NCBI GenBank assembly: GCA_004172865.1 | Contig: SEBV01000020.1 | Coordinates: 1-64,000 of the forward strand | DNA length: 64,000 nucleotides | Source: Gammaproteobacteria bacterium | Lineage (GTDB): Bacteria > Pseudomonadota > Gammaproteobacteria > Pseudomonadales > Cellvibrionaceae | Reading direction: 5' to 3' | Shown here: positions 26,669 through 35,229 of the stretch, in pieces | Layout of the letters: the number at the start of each line of letters is the position of its first letter | How positions within the stretch are numbered: position 1 is the stretch's first letter | Notes under the pieces: generated by a model | Databases searched by the model: none | What the model was told of the DNA's origin: nothing | What the model saw: only the letters and a program-made list of their open reading frames with translations | Made by a program: the position numbers and the translations under genes

Positions 26669-28690
26669 ATGACAATATTGAAAAAAATTTTTACCAAGAA
26701 ATTATCAACCCATTTTTCTGTGCAATGCATAGCCCAGACTATGGCGCTAGGTTTGCTATTGTCGGTGGGCCAGGCTTACGGCCAAACTGACAAACAAATA
26801 TCCTATCCCGTTAACATTCAAGTTGAGCGCGCGGCTGCCAGTAGCGCACCCGCTGCGGCATCGCCTTACAAAGCACCAGAGCCGGTTATTCGCTCGGTGG
26901 ACGATGCGGCAGGAACACCGCCGCCAGCGCGTAAATCTGTTAGCAAAAAACAAGCAGTTGAAAAAGCCGATACGAAAATTGCCAAATCTAATTCAGAAAA
27001 AGCTAATTCCGAAAAAACCACTACCAACAAAGCTGCGGCAGAAAAACCTTCGGTAAAAAAATCTACAACAAAAACTGCTGCTAAACCTGCGGCGACAAAA
27101 AAAACCGCTGCAGCAAAACCGGAAGCAAAAACTACCGCCAAGAAAACACCCGTAGTTGTAGAAAAAAAATCGACTCCTGTTGCATCGCCAAGAAATTCCA
27201 TCGCACCAACTAAATCAAATGATGTTGTAAGTTCACCCGAACTTGGCAATAACACGGCTAAAGCCGCGCCAGTTTTATTTGCGCTTGCAAACGCCGATGA
27301 AAAAACTACGACGATATCATCAAGCTCAGCTGGAAATTTTAAAAGTGATGAAGTTGTTAAGACACCAGTAGCGCCACTTATTGTTGGTGCTGCAGCGCAA
27401 ACCAAAGCGCTGGGTGACGATGAAGAAAAATTAGCAAATAGTTTAACGGAAGAACGCGAAGGCCCCGGCGCGCAACCTGCACCTTTAGATCCTGCTGTTG
27501 TTTCTGCTTCTGCAAATTCTACAGTTGTTACGCCTGCCGTAAAAAATATACCCCTGCCCATGAGCGAAGCACGCGAAGCTTATATTCGCGATTTTAAAAA
27601 TTATGTTGAAACAAAAATTGTTCCGCGCGTTCCCGGTATTGCAATAGCGGTTATCGCCGACGGTAAAGTAAAAGTCTTGCAAGCCTACGGCGTTAAAAAA
27701 GCTGGCGGCAAAGATTTTATTAATACCGATACAGCTTTTCGTTTAGCATCCTGCTCAAAAACGATTGCAGGAACCACAGCAGGTGTTTTGGTTAACGATG
27801 GTTTAGTTAATTGGGATACGCCGGTGGTATCGGTATTGCCCAATGTAGAGTTTAGTAATCCGCGTTACGGCAACCAATTAACGTTGCGCAATATTTTGTC
27901 GCAATCGTCGGGTTTGCCAACGCATTCCGGTGATAACTACATTGAAGATGGCTTGCCGTTTGACACTGTGGTTGAAAAATTAAAAGCGGTAAATTTTGTG
28001 TGTCCGCCCGGAAAATGTTACGCCTACCAAAACGTAAGTTTTAGTTTGTTCGATAGCATGGTGCGCAAAAAAACGGGCAAGCCTTACGAACAATATGTGC
28101 AGGAAAAATTATTTAATCCGCTCGGTATGCAAACCGCTTCGTTTGGTATGGCAGGGTTAAAAGCGCACAACAATTTCGCGCTGCCACACGTGGCTACACG
28201 TAAAGGTTGGTACACCGAAGTTATTACTGAAAATTATTATCGGATGTATCCCGCTGCTGGAGCCAACGCAAGTATTACGGATATGGCACGCTGGGTGCTC
28301 GCACAAATGGGCCACAACCCAGATGTACTATCGCCCGCCGTACTCAATGCCGTTCACGATAAAGTCACTAAAAATACCGCAGCACAATCACACTACGGCG
28401 CGCAGGAAGGCGTGACCGATACGCACTACGGAATTGGCTGGCGAGTGTTTGATTATCGCGGCGATAAAAATTTCCTGCACCACGGCGGATACGTTTTAGG
28501 TTTCCAATCGCAAATGGTTTTTAACCCGGAATTGCAAATTGGTATGGTTGCTCTAAGTAACTCAAACAAAATGCCGGTGAATATTATTTTTGATTTTCTG
28601 GATGCTTATGAAGACCAAAAACGCGGCCCGCGAAAAGCTATCCTGCCCGGTGTTGCACCGCTGGCAAAAAAGAAAACAAAATCCCAATAA
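26669..28690 (+). CDS. Exported serine beta-lactamase-like hydrolase with Lys/Ala-rich arm
   Basis: About 673 residues from the ATG at 26669; a TTG 15 bases upstream is possible. A signal peptide (to about 36, AYGQ) leads to a ~270-residue low-complexity region, very rich in Ala, Lys, Thr and Ser and resembling histone H1 tails (about 85-170). The C-terminal half is a class C beta-lactamase/esterase domain with S361-C-S-K364, Y453-Q-N455 and H605-G-G, the three expected active-site motifs. It is probably a periplasmic peptidase or esterase rather than a resistance enzyme. Confidence 0.85.
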   Translation: MTILKKIFTKKLSTHFSVQCIAQTMALGLLLSVGQAYGQTDKQISYPVNIQVERAAASSAPAAASPYKAPEPVIRSVDDAAGTPPPARKSVSKKQAVEKADTKIAKSNSEKANSEKTTTNKAAAEKPSVKKSTTKTAAKPAATKKTAAAKPEAKTTAKKTPVVVEKKSTPVASPRNSIAPTKSNDVVSSPELGNNTAKAAPVLFALANADEKTTTISSSSAGNFKSDEVVKTPVAPLIVGAAAQTKALGDDEEKLANSLTEEREGPGAQPAPLDPAVVSASANSTVVTPAVKNIPLPMSEAREAYIRDFKNYVETKIVPRVPGIAIAVIADGKVKVLQAYGVKKAGGKDFINTDTAFRLASCSKTIAGTTAGVLVNDGLVNWDTPVVSVLPNVEFSNPRYGNQLTLRNILSQSSGLPTHSGDNYIEDGLPFDTVVEKLKAVNFVCPPGKCYAYQNVSFSLFDSMVRKKTGKPYEQYVQEKLFNPLGMQTASFGMAGLKAHNNFALPHVATRKGWYTEVITENYYRMYPAAGANASITDMARWVLAQMGHNPDVLSPAVLNAVHDKVTKNTAAQSHYGAQEGVTDTHYGIGWRVFDYRGDKNFLHHGGYVLGFQSQMVFNPELQIGMVALSNSNKMPVNIIFDFLDAYEDQKRGPRKAILPGVAPLAKKKTKSQ

Positions 28691-28777
28691 ATTTTCTTAT
28701 TAAAAAAAATAAACCTGCCCAAAATAAAAAAACCGTCTCGCGACTTTTTTTTTATTTAACAGATACAGCTAAAAATG

Positions 28778-30367
28778 TTAATGGGATTCATCATCGTGCA
28801 AGTGATGATGACGCGGCGTTCCGCGTACCATTACCTGCAAAATTCTGCGGCCTTCCATCTGCGTAATTTCAAATTCAAAACCAGACATGGAAATAGTTTC
28901 GCCCACCGTTGGAATATGTTGCAGCTGTTCCAAGACCAAACCTGCGAGGGTAAAATAATCGCCATCTTCACGCTCAAGTTTTATGCCGAGCAATTCATCC
29001 AATTGTTCGAGGGATAAACTGCCGTCCAGTAACCAACTTTTGCCATCTTCCTGTTCAACAATTAAAGGTACGTCGTTAACGTCAGCTAATTCACCGGCAA
29101 TAGCGCCGAGCAAGTCGCTGGTGGTAACCACACCTTTAATGCTGCCGTATTCGTCGATAACAATTGCCAGCGGTACCGCTTGCTGACGCAACATTTCCAA
29201 TACATTGAGCGCGCTTGTGCTTTCTGGCACAGCCAATGGTTCAACTGCGAGCGCGGCCAAATTTAACGGTTGATTGCTCAGTGCAGCGGTCAATAAATCG
29301 CGGCTTTGAACTACGCCGTGTAAATTATCCAATTCATCACGTGCTACTAGTAGGCGAGTTTGCGGCGTAGTTTTTAACACGTTTAACAATTCTTCCGGCG
29401 TTGCATTAACGTCCACCCAAATAATATCCGGGCGCGGCGTCATTAGCGATTGCACTGAGCGGTCAGAAAGTTGCAGCACCGAGCGAATCATTTGGCGCTC
29501 ACTATTTTCAAACGCCAACTCTTCACCTTTAGGGTCTGCTATGCCGACAATATCGTGGCCCACTTCATCGGCATCGCTGCGGCCACCGAGCAACTTGAGC
29601 ACAGCTTCGGCGGTGCGGTCACGCAACGGGCGCTCGCCGATTAAATGGCGAGTGCGGTTCGAGCGCGCAAGCTGGTTGAAGAATTCAATCAAGACTGAGA
29701 AGGCGATAGCGCCGTAAAGATAGCCTTTCGGGATATGTAAACCAGCTCCCTCAGCGACCAGACTAAAGCCGATCATCAACAGGAATCCCAGGCAGAGCAT
29801 CACCACCGTCGGGTGTTTATTCACGAACTCGGTAAGCGCTTTACTGGCGATAATCATCATCACCATGGCGATAATCACTGCCAGCATCATGATGGAGAGC
29901 TGGTTAACAATACCGACGGCGGTAATTACGGCATCCAATGAGAAAATCGCATCCAGCACAATAATCTGCGCGATGACTGCCCAAAACGCTGCATGCACAC
30001 GGGTAGAGCGTGGCGTATTCACTTTACCTTCAACGCGTTCGTGAAGTTCGATGGTGGCTTTAAAGAGTAGAAAGAGCCCGCCGATGATCAGGATGACATC
30101 GCGACCCGAGAAGTCCTGATTAAAGATATTAACGAGCGGTGCGGTCAGCGTCACCAGCCAGGAAATACCGGCCAATAAGCCAAGGCGAAGCAACAGCGCC
30201 ATGCTTAAACCCAGCACGCGCGCGCGGTCGCGCTGGTGTTTAGGTAGTTTGTTGGCAAGCACGGCCACGAAAATAAGGTTATCTATGCCGAGAACAATCT
30301 CCAGCACTATGAGGGTAAAAAAGCCGAGCCAGGCCGTAGGATCAAAAATCCATTCCACCGTTACCAC
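28778..30367 (-). CDS. TerC family membrane protein with CBS and CorC/HlyC domains (YoaE-like)
   Basis: A 529-residue inner-membrane protein. The N-terminal half (about 10-235) has six to seven helices of the TerC fold, with LEIVLGIDN and [13 protein letters not shown] carrying the conserved acidic residues. Two CBS motifs follow (about 305-425, [11 protein letters not shown] and [19 protein letters not shown]). A C-terminal CorC/HlyC transporter-associated domain (about 440-520) completes the YoaE/YegH architecture. TerC-type proteins are linked to metal, especially manganese, handling. It is transcribed alone, and the end is His-rich ([10 protein letters not shown]). Confidence 0.93.
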   Translation of the reverse strand: MVTVEWIFDPTAWLGFFTLIVLEIVLGIDNLIFVAVLANKLPKHQRDRARVLGLSMALLLRLGLLAGISWLVTLTAPLVNIFNQDFSGRDVILIIGGLFLLFKATIELHERVEGKVNTPRSTRVHAAFWAVIAQIIVLDAIFSLDAVITAVGIVNQLSIMMLAVIIAMVMMIIASKALTEFVNKHPTVVMLCLGFLLMIGFSLVAEGAGLHIPKGYLYGAIAFSVLIEFFNQLARSNRTRHLIGERPLRDRTAEAVLKLLGGRSDADEVGHDIVGIADPKGEELAFENSERQMIRSVLQLSDRSVQSLMTPRPDIIWVDVNATPEELLNVLKTTPQTRLLVARDELDNLHGVVQSRDLLTAALSNQPLNLAALAVEPLAVPESTSALNVLEMLRQQAVPLAIVIDEYGSIKGVVTTSDLLGAIAGELADVNDVPLIVEQEDGKSWLLDGSLSLEQLDELLGIKLEREDGDYFTLAGLVLEQLQHIPTVGETISMSGFEFEITQMEGRRILQVMVRGTPRHHHLHDDESH

Positions 30368-30614
30368 CTCAACTCAAGACAGTGAATTAATGGAACTATA
30401 CATAATGAAGCTATGTATCTAGAAAACATATGACTCTGGGATTCAGGGTCGGGTTCTGCGGTTGGCATTGAAAATCCAGGGAAACCTAAGGAGCGTCGAT
30501 TCTACTGTACCCGAGCTAGGAATGACCAGCCTTGACGGTGTTTGCAACTTATCAGGGTTTTTGACCAGGTAATCTTCGCTGCTAATTAGCGAGCGACTGC
30601 TTTAGAATCGCCCC

Positions 30615-31745
30615 ATGCAAATTACCTTTATATCCCACATCGCACAAATCAACGCTGCTCAATGGAACGCTTTGTGTTCCGATGATTATCCTTTTGTGCG
30701 CTACGAATTTCTGCACGCGTTGGAAGTGAGTGGGAGCGTGGGTAAAGGCACAGGTTGGTTGCCGCAGCATTTAGTAATACATGAGGGTGATGAATTATTT
30801 GCGGCAATGCCGTTGTACATTAAGAGCCACTCATACGGCGAATATGTTTTCGATTGGAGTTGGGCGGATGCTTACAAACGTTATGGAATGGATTATTACC
30901 CGAAATTAATTAATGCGATTCCTTTCACACCGTGCACCGGTGCGCGTTTACTTTTAAAAAATGCGAATCAACATAGTGAATTCTTGCCGCAGATTGTGAA
31001 GGCAATAAAAAATCAGGCGGAAAAATTAAATGCTTCAAGTTGGCATTGTTTATTTCCAACGCAGGAATTATCTAGAGAATTAGAATCCCTAAAAATATCC
31101 CAGCGTATAGCCACGCAATTTCATTGGTTTAATCGCGATTATAAAAGCTGGGATGATTTTGTCGGCGCAATGAATTCTCGCAAACGCAAAAACATCAATA
31201 AAGAGCGACGTGCTGTTGCAGAACAGGGAATTACATTTGTTGCTAAAACTGCAGAAGAAATCAGTTCAGGAGATTGGCAATTATTTTATCAATTCTATTG
31301 CAATACCTATTTAAAAAGGAGCGGTCATACCGGTTATTTAACAGAAGCTTTTTTTAATGTATTGCGCGAAAATTTTGCGAATAATTGTTTAATGATTATC
31401 GCCCAACATGAAACACAACCCATAGCCGCTGCATTATTTTTTAAAGATAGTAAAACCATTTACGGGCGCTATTGGGGTTGTGTTGCAGAATATGATTTTT
31501 TGCATTTCGAAACTTGCTATTACCAGGGAATCGATTACGCGATAAAAAATAATTTGCAACGTTTTGATGGCGGAGCACAAGGCGAACATAAAATTGCGCG
31601 CGGCTTTGAACCTGTTACCACTTATTCAAATCACTGGTTAGCGCGCGCAGAATTTCAACAGGCGATAGATCACTTCCTTGCTTCCGAAAAACCATCGGTA
31701 GAACTTTATATGCAGGATGCCAAAACCTATTTGCCGTTTAAATAA
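30615..31745 (+). CDS. FemAB-like/GNAT N-acyltransferase (COG3146)
   Basis: A 376-residue cytoplasmic protein matching the peptidogalycan/GNAT family formerly called DUF482. Conserved parts include WNALCSDDYPFVRYEFLHALE near the N-terminus, RKRKNINKERRAV (about 190-202) and FDGGAQGEHKIARGFEP (about 316-332). Members are predicted to transfer an acyl or aminoacyl group, but their substrates are not established. It stands alone, divergent from the TerC gene. Confidence 0.88.
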   Translation: MQITFISHIAQINAAQWNALCSDDYPFVRYEFLHALEVSGSVGKGTGWLPQHLVIHEGDELFAAMPLYIKSHSYGEYVFDWSWADAYKRYGMDYYPKLINAIPFTPCTGARLLLKNANQHSEFLPQIVKAIKNQAEKLNASSWHCLFPTQELSRELESLKISQRIATQFHWFNRDYKSWDDFVGAMNSRKRKNINKERRAVAEQGITFVAKTAEEISSGDWQLFYQFYCNTYLKRSGHTGYLTEAFFNVLRENFANNCLMIIAQHETQPIAAALFFKDSKTIYGRYWGCVAEYDFLHFETCYYQGIDYAIKNNLQRFDGGAQGEHKIARGFEPVTTYSNHWLARAEFQQAIDHFLASEKPSVELYMQDAKTYLPFK

Positions 31746-31758
31746 ATTTCCGCTTTCG

Positions 31759-32580
31759 TTACAAAACATAATCCAGTAAAAAATTTGCTACCCCATTGCG
31801 ATCATTGGTTTGTGCGCGCAATGCATTCGGGAAAAGTGTTTGCAAAGATTTACCAGCGTTCTCCATCATGATCGGATGCGCGGCGGTTCTGAATAATTCT
31901 ACATCGTTCATGCTATCGCCAAACGCCATGGTTTGGTTTAGTGGCAGGTTGAGCTTTGCAAGTAGGATTTTTAGTGCGTCGCCTTTGGAGATATTTTTTT
32001 GCATAATCTCCAAATGGTTTTCATCCGAAAATGTTACGTTCAACGAATTAGAAATATCCGATCCAATTTGCGCTTTTAATTTCAGCAGCTCTGGTTCTTC
32101 CCCGTAAAATAAAATTTTCAATGCGTGTGTGACGAGCATTTCTTGCTAATCAACAATGCGATAAAAGAATTGCGATTTTATATGGGCATCTAAAACCGCG
32201 GGGCAGGCTGCATTTATTAGCCATTCGGTGTCGGTGTAAGTATTAATATGAACGTTGAAATTATTGCCGAGTGGTATCAGCAATTTATTGATGTCGAGTG
32301 AAAGCCCCTGACTGTAAATTAGTTCGCCATGCTGGTTATGAATATTGGCGCCGTTACAAGTGATGGCTGCAATTCCACCGCCAAGTTGGTCTATATAACA
32401 CCGAATATCATTGAGATGTCTGCCCGTGGCGATGACCAGATTTGCGCCTCGTGCTCGTAATTCATTGAGTACACGAATCGTTAACTCTGAAAGTTCATGT
32501 TGTTCGTTAAGCAGCGTGCCATCCATATCGAAAATAAATGTCGACTTATTATTTGCTGCCAATATTTTTAATTGATTCAT
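31759..32580 (-). pseudogene. HAD-IIB (Cof-type) phosphatase split by an in-frame amber codon
   Basis: Two adjacent reading segments in the same frame together make one ~273-residue Cof/YbiV-like sugar-phosphatase. The first part (32580-32149) has the catalytic FDMDGTLL motif. A single TAG at 32146-32148 interrupts after RIVD. The rest resumes QEMLVTHALKI and contains the lysine ISKGDAL and the GDSMND metal motif. There is no frameshift. The likely explanations are a nonsense mutation or a sequencing error. Re-initiation at the ATG at 32139 would give only the cap/C-terminal piece. Its start overlaps the end of the VOC gene by 4 bases. Confidence 0.85.
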
Positions 32581-32957
32581 ACTGTGATCTCCACAAGATT
32601 TCCATCGGGATCTTGAATGCTACTTTCAAAATAACCGTCGCCAGTTCTTCTTGGTGCTGAGGCTACTGTGTAGCCATCATCCGCAAGCAGTTGTGTCAGT
32701 GAAATAACATTTTCCTCTGAGCCGACACTGAGTGCGATATGTGCAAATCCCGCTACATTGGTTTTATCGGCATAAGCTAGTCCCGGGCGAGTCATTAATT
32801 CCAAGCGTGTGTCACCATCGGCTTGCAGAAAATAGGATTCGAATTGTTTGAGCCTATTGATATATTTCTCGCCTGCGACAAAACCAAAGTAGTGGCAGTA
32901 AAATGTTTTGGATCTTTCAAGGTCGGGAGTGTAAATGGCGGAGTGATCGATTTTCAT
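32577..32957 (-). CDS. VOC family (glyoxalase-like) protein
   Basis: A 126-residue protein of the vicinal oxygen chelate superfamily. It opens IDHSAIYTPDLERSKTFYCH with a metal-type histidine, has GFAHIALSVGSEENV in the second half and ends QDPDGNLVEITV with the conserved Glu. Members are glyoxalases, dioxygenases or resistance proteins; this one cannot be assigned more closely. Its stop overlaps the start of the HAD gene (ATGA), so they form one operon, divergent from the LysR gene. Confidence 0.9.
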   Translation of the reverse strand: MKIDHSAIYTPDLERSKTFYCHYFGFVAGEKYINRLKQFESYFLQADGDTRLELMTRPGLAYADKTNVAGFAHIALSVGSEENVISLTQLLADDGYTVASAPRRTGDGYFESSIQDPDGNLVEITV

Positions 32958-33070
32958 TTGTGATGCTCTTCAGGCTTTGTAACAATCGACTTATTATCGG
33001 GCCGCTGGTAGCATTAATAAAACTAATTTTTTCTATTTTAAACATCAAAAACATTTATGTTGATTAAATA

Positions 33071-33946
33071 ATGAAATTAACGCCCTACGTTATTACTCAC
33101 CTGCCTTATTTGGCGGCCTTGGCTGAAACGAAAAGTTTTACCAGCGCTGCCCAGCGAATGAATATCACCCAAGCTGCTATGAGTTATCAAATCAAGGCCT
33201 TGGAAGAAAAGTTGAATTGTACTTTAGTGCTGCGCCAATCCGGCGGCCAACTCAAATTAACTAACGCTGGCGATTTATTGGTGAATGAATATGCATATTG
33301 CGCAAATCGTTTAGGTTTGGTGTTGGATCAGCTGAATCATGGTGAAGGTAAAGGCATATTAAAAATCAGTACGCCACTTGATTTTGGTAGTTTATTAATG
33401 CCGAAAGCTATGGCTGCATTAAAAGTGCTTGCGCCCAAGTTGCATATTGATTTGCACACCAGCGACGAAAATGTGGACTTGGCAACGTCAAAGTGGGATA
33501 TGGCAATTCGCTCGCACGTCAATATGGATTCAGAACCACTGTATACTTCAAAAATATTTTTGGTCGTCAGTAAAAGTTACAAAGAACGCTGCGGCACACT
33601 CAAGACGATCAAAGATATTTGTAATCACACGGTGTTGATGCGCGAGAATTCCAAACGCCGAACTTGGTCGACGCTGCTGGCTCAGCATGATTTATCCATC
33701 GACCATATTCAGGATCGTATGATTTTGGGTAACACTATCGCCTTAAAGGAGGCGGCGAAACAGGGATTGGGCATTGCGCTTTTACCGGAGTTTGTGGTGA
33801 AGGAAGATATAAAAGATAAAAAATTGGATGTACTCTTGCCGGCTTCCTCTAGCGCCTTAGTGTCAAAATTTTATTTATCAAAAATCAACGCGCTGCAACT
33901 CGATACTTATGCGCAATTATTGATTCGTGTGTTTAAGAAAATTTAA
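33071..33946 (+). CDS. LysR family transcriptional regulator
   Basis: A 291-residue regulator. The N-terminal winged helix (about 10-68: LAALAETKSFTSAAQRMNITQAAMSYQIKALEEKL) is followed by a periplasmic-binding-like effector domain (about 92-288). The family resembles GcvA-type members. It is divergent from the VOC-HAD operon across 113 bases, the usual arrangement for control of the neighbour; the effector is unknown. Confidence 0.93.
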   Translation: MKLTPYVITHLPYLAALAETKSFTSAAQRMNITQAAMSYQIKALEEKLNCTLVLRQSGGQLKLTNAGDLLVNEYAYCANRLGLVLDQLNHGEGKGILKISTPLDFGSLLMPKAMAALKVLAPKLHIDLHTSDENVDLATSKWDMAIRSHVNMDSEPLYTSKIFLVVSKSYKERCGTLKTIKDICNHTVLMRENSKRRTWSTLLAQHDLSIDHIQDRMILGNTIALKEAAKQGLGIALLPEFVVKEDIKDKKLDVLLPASSSALVSKFYLSKINALQLDTYAQLLIRVFKKI

Positions 33947-34030
33947 TATTTTTCTGTTTAAAAAAGAGCGGCGATTAAGCTGTTAATAAACATTAAGATA
34001 ATCGAACAATAAAATACAAAAGAGAAAACA

Positions 34031-34867
34031 ATGCTCGCAAAACTCCACCCAAAAGATATTCTTACCGCGCTCGATGAAATCGATGCTGAGTCGCCGTCCT
34101 ATACCTTAAGTAAACCCCAAGCATTGCGACGCGTATTTGTCGTGCTTGCCTGCGTTTCAGTGTGTTTACTGTTTATGCATTACGGAAAATTTTCCAATAA
34201 CTTGCAAGATCTTTTGCAGGTGATTGCTGGCTGGCAAGGTTTGGCGACCAATTACTATATTCAAAAATTGATAGATGCCGGCATTTGGGAGCTGATGGGT
34301 TATGTGTGGTGGACGAGCGTGCAGACGATTGGTTATGTGCTGATTCCTGCGCTGGTTATTCGCTATGGTTTAAAAGCACGGGTGCGGGATTTTGGATGGC
34401 AGCTGAATCAGGCGCCGCAACATTGGCGCGGTTATTTATTGTTGCTCAGCCCGATTTTGGTATTTATTTATCTGGTTAGTCTTGGCAAGGATTTCGTTAA
34501 TCACTATCCGTTTTATTCGCTGACCAGCCGCAGCTGGGCGGATTTATTGGCGTGGGAATTTTTATATCTCACTCAATTTGTCTGTCTGGAATTTTTCTTT
34601 CGCGGATTTATTTTAAATTCGCTGCGACCCGCTTTAGGTGCCAATGCAGTCTGGGTTATGTGCGTGCCCTATCTTATGATCCATTTTCCTAAACTGTGGT
34701 TGGAGGCAACAGGTGCGATTTTGTTTGGGCTATTTTTAGGGATTCTTGCGCTGCGCTCCCGATCAATTTGGGGTGGTGTAATGGTTCATGCGGGCGTGGC
34801 GGTGACTATGGATATTGCGGCGATTTTGAGAAAGCATGGCTTGCCGGAAAATCTGTGGCCGTTTTAG
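34031..34867 (+). CDS. CPBP family intramembrane protease-like protein
   Basis: A 278-residue polytopic membrane protein with about seven helices. The C-terminal CPBP (Rce1-like) core has motif 1 as LEFFFRG (about 189-195), motif 2 with YLMIHFPK (about 214-221) and a last HAGVAVTMD (about 256-264). The usual Glu-Glu pair of motif 1 is Leu-Glu here, so catalysis may differ. Such proteins process peptides or act in envelope maintenance. It is transcribed alone after the LysR gene. Confidence 0.85.
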   Translation: MLAKLHPKDILTALDEIDAESPSYTLSKPQALRRVFVVLACVSVCLLFMHYGKFSNNLQDLLQVIAGWQGLATNYYIQKLIDAGIWELMGYVWWTSVQTIGYVLIPALVIRYGLKARVRDFGWQLNQAPQHWRGYLLLLSPILVFIYLVSLGKDFVNHYPFYSLTSRSWADLLAWEFLYLTQFVCLEFFFRGFILNSLRPALGANAVWVMCVPYLMIHFPKLWLEATGAILFGLFLGILALRSRSIWGGVMVHAGVAVTMDIAAILRKHGLPENLWPF

Positions 34868-35229
34868 TGTGTAATTTTTTATAAAACTTCTTTCTTCATT
34901 TATTTGCCATGCGGCTATGTAAAAAAATCCTGCAATCCGTGGATGGATTTTTGGTGCCAGCTGGTTTTCTGAAAGTAACCTTCCTGAAAGGCATTTGGGT
35001 ATTTAAGTAGCCAATCCTGTGTGCCGATCCCCAATTTTAAAAGTGAAACCTCCCATGTTGCAGGTATTTATCAATCTGGGACGATGCTCTTGCACCCCAT
35101 GCTTAGTGTGGCCGAATGCATCCAGTGTTTTACGTCGAGTTACGACCCAGGAGGAGTTTTAGAAGGAGCGAGAGAGGAACATTAAAGCGCTGGGTGCTAG
35201 TCGTCTAACAATAATGAGGGCACTCCACT
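34868..35229. promoter_or_regulatory. Intergenic region upstream of GH81 with shared motif (site A)
   Basis: No gene seen. It holds site A (35041-35086) of a bipartite motif that recurs upstream of the right-hand receptor and of GH3. The rest is an unstructured leader, with a GGAGGAG run at about 35151-35157 that is too far from the start codon to act as its ribosome site. Confidence 0.45.
35041..35086 (+). promoter_or_regulatory. Bipartite regulatory motif, site A (GH81)
   Basis: AAGTGAA at 35041-35047, TCCCA at 35051-35055, a 21-base spacer, then TGGGACGATG from 35077. Arms TCCCA and TGGGA are inverted. The same layout occurs at 45874 and 54293. It lies 144 bases before the GH81 start codon. 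Confidence 0.55.

Noticed and set aside
26866-27561. A 231-codon open frame on the minus strand
   Set aside because: It is the reverse of the Lys/Ala-rich arm of the serine hydrolase; low-complexity sequence keeps the opposite frame open and no domain is recognisable.
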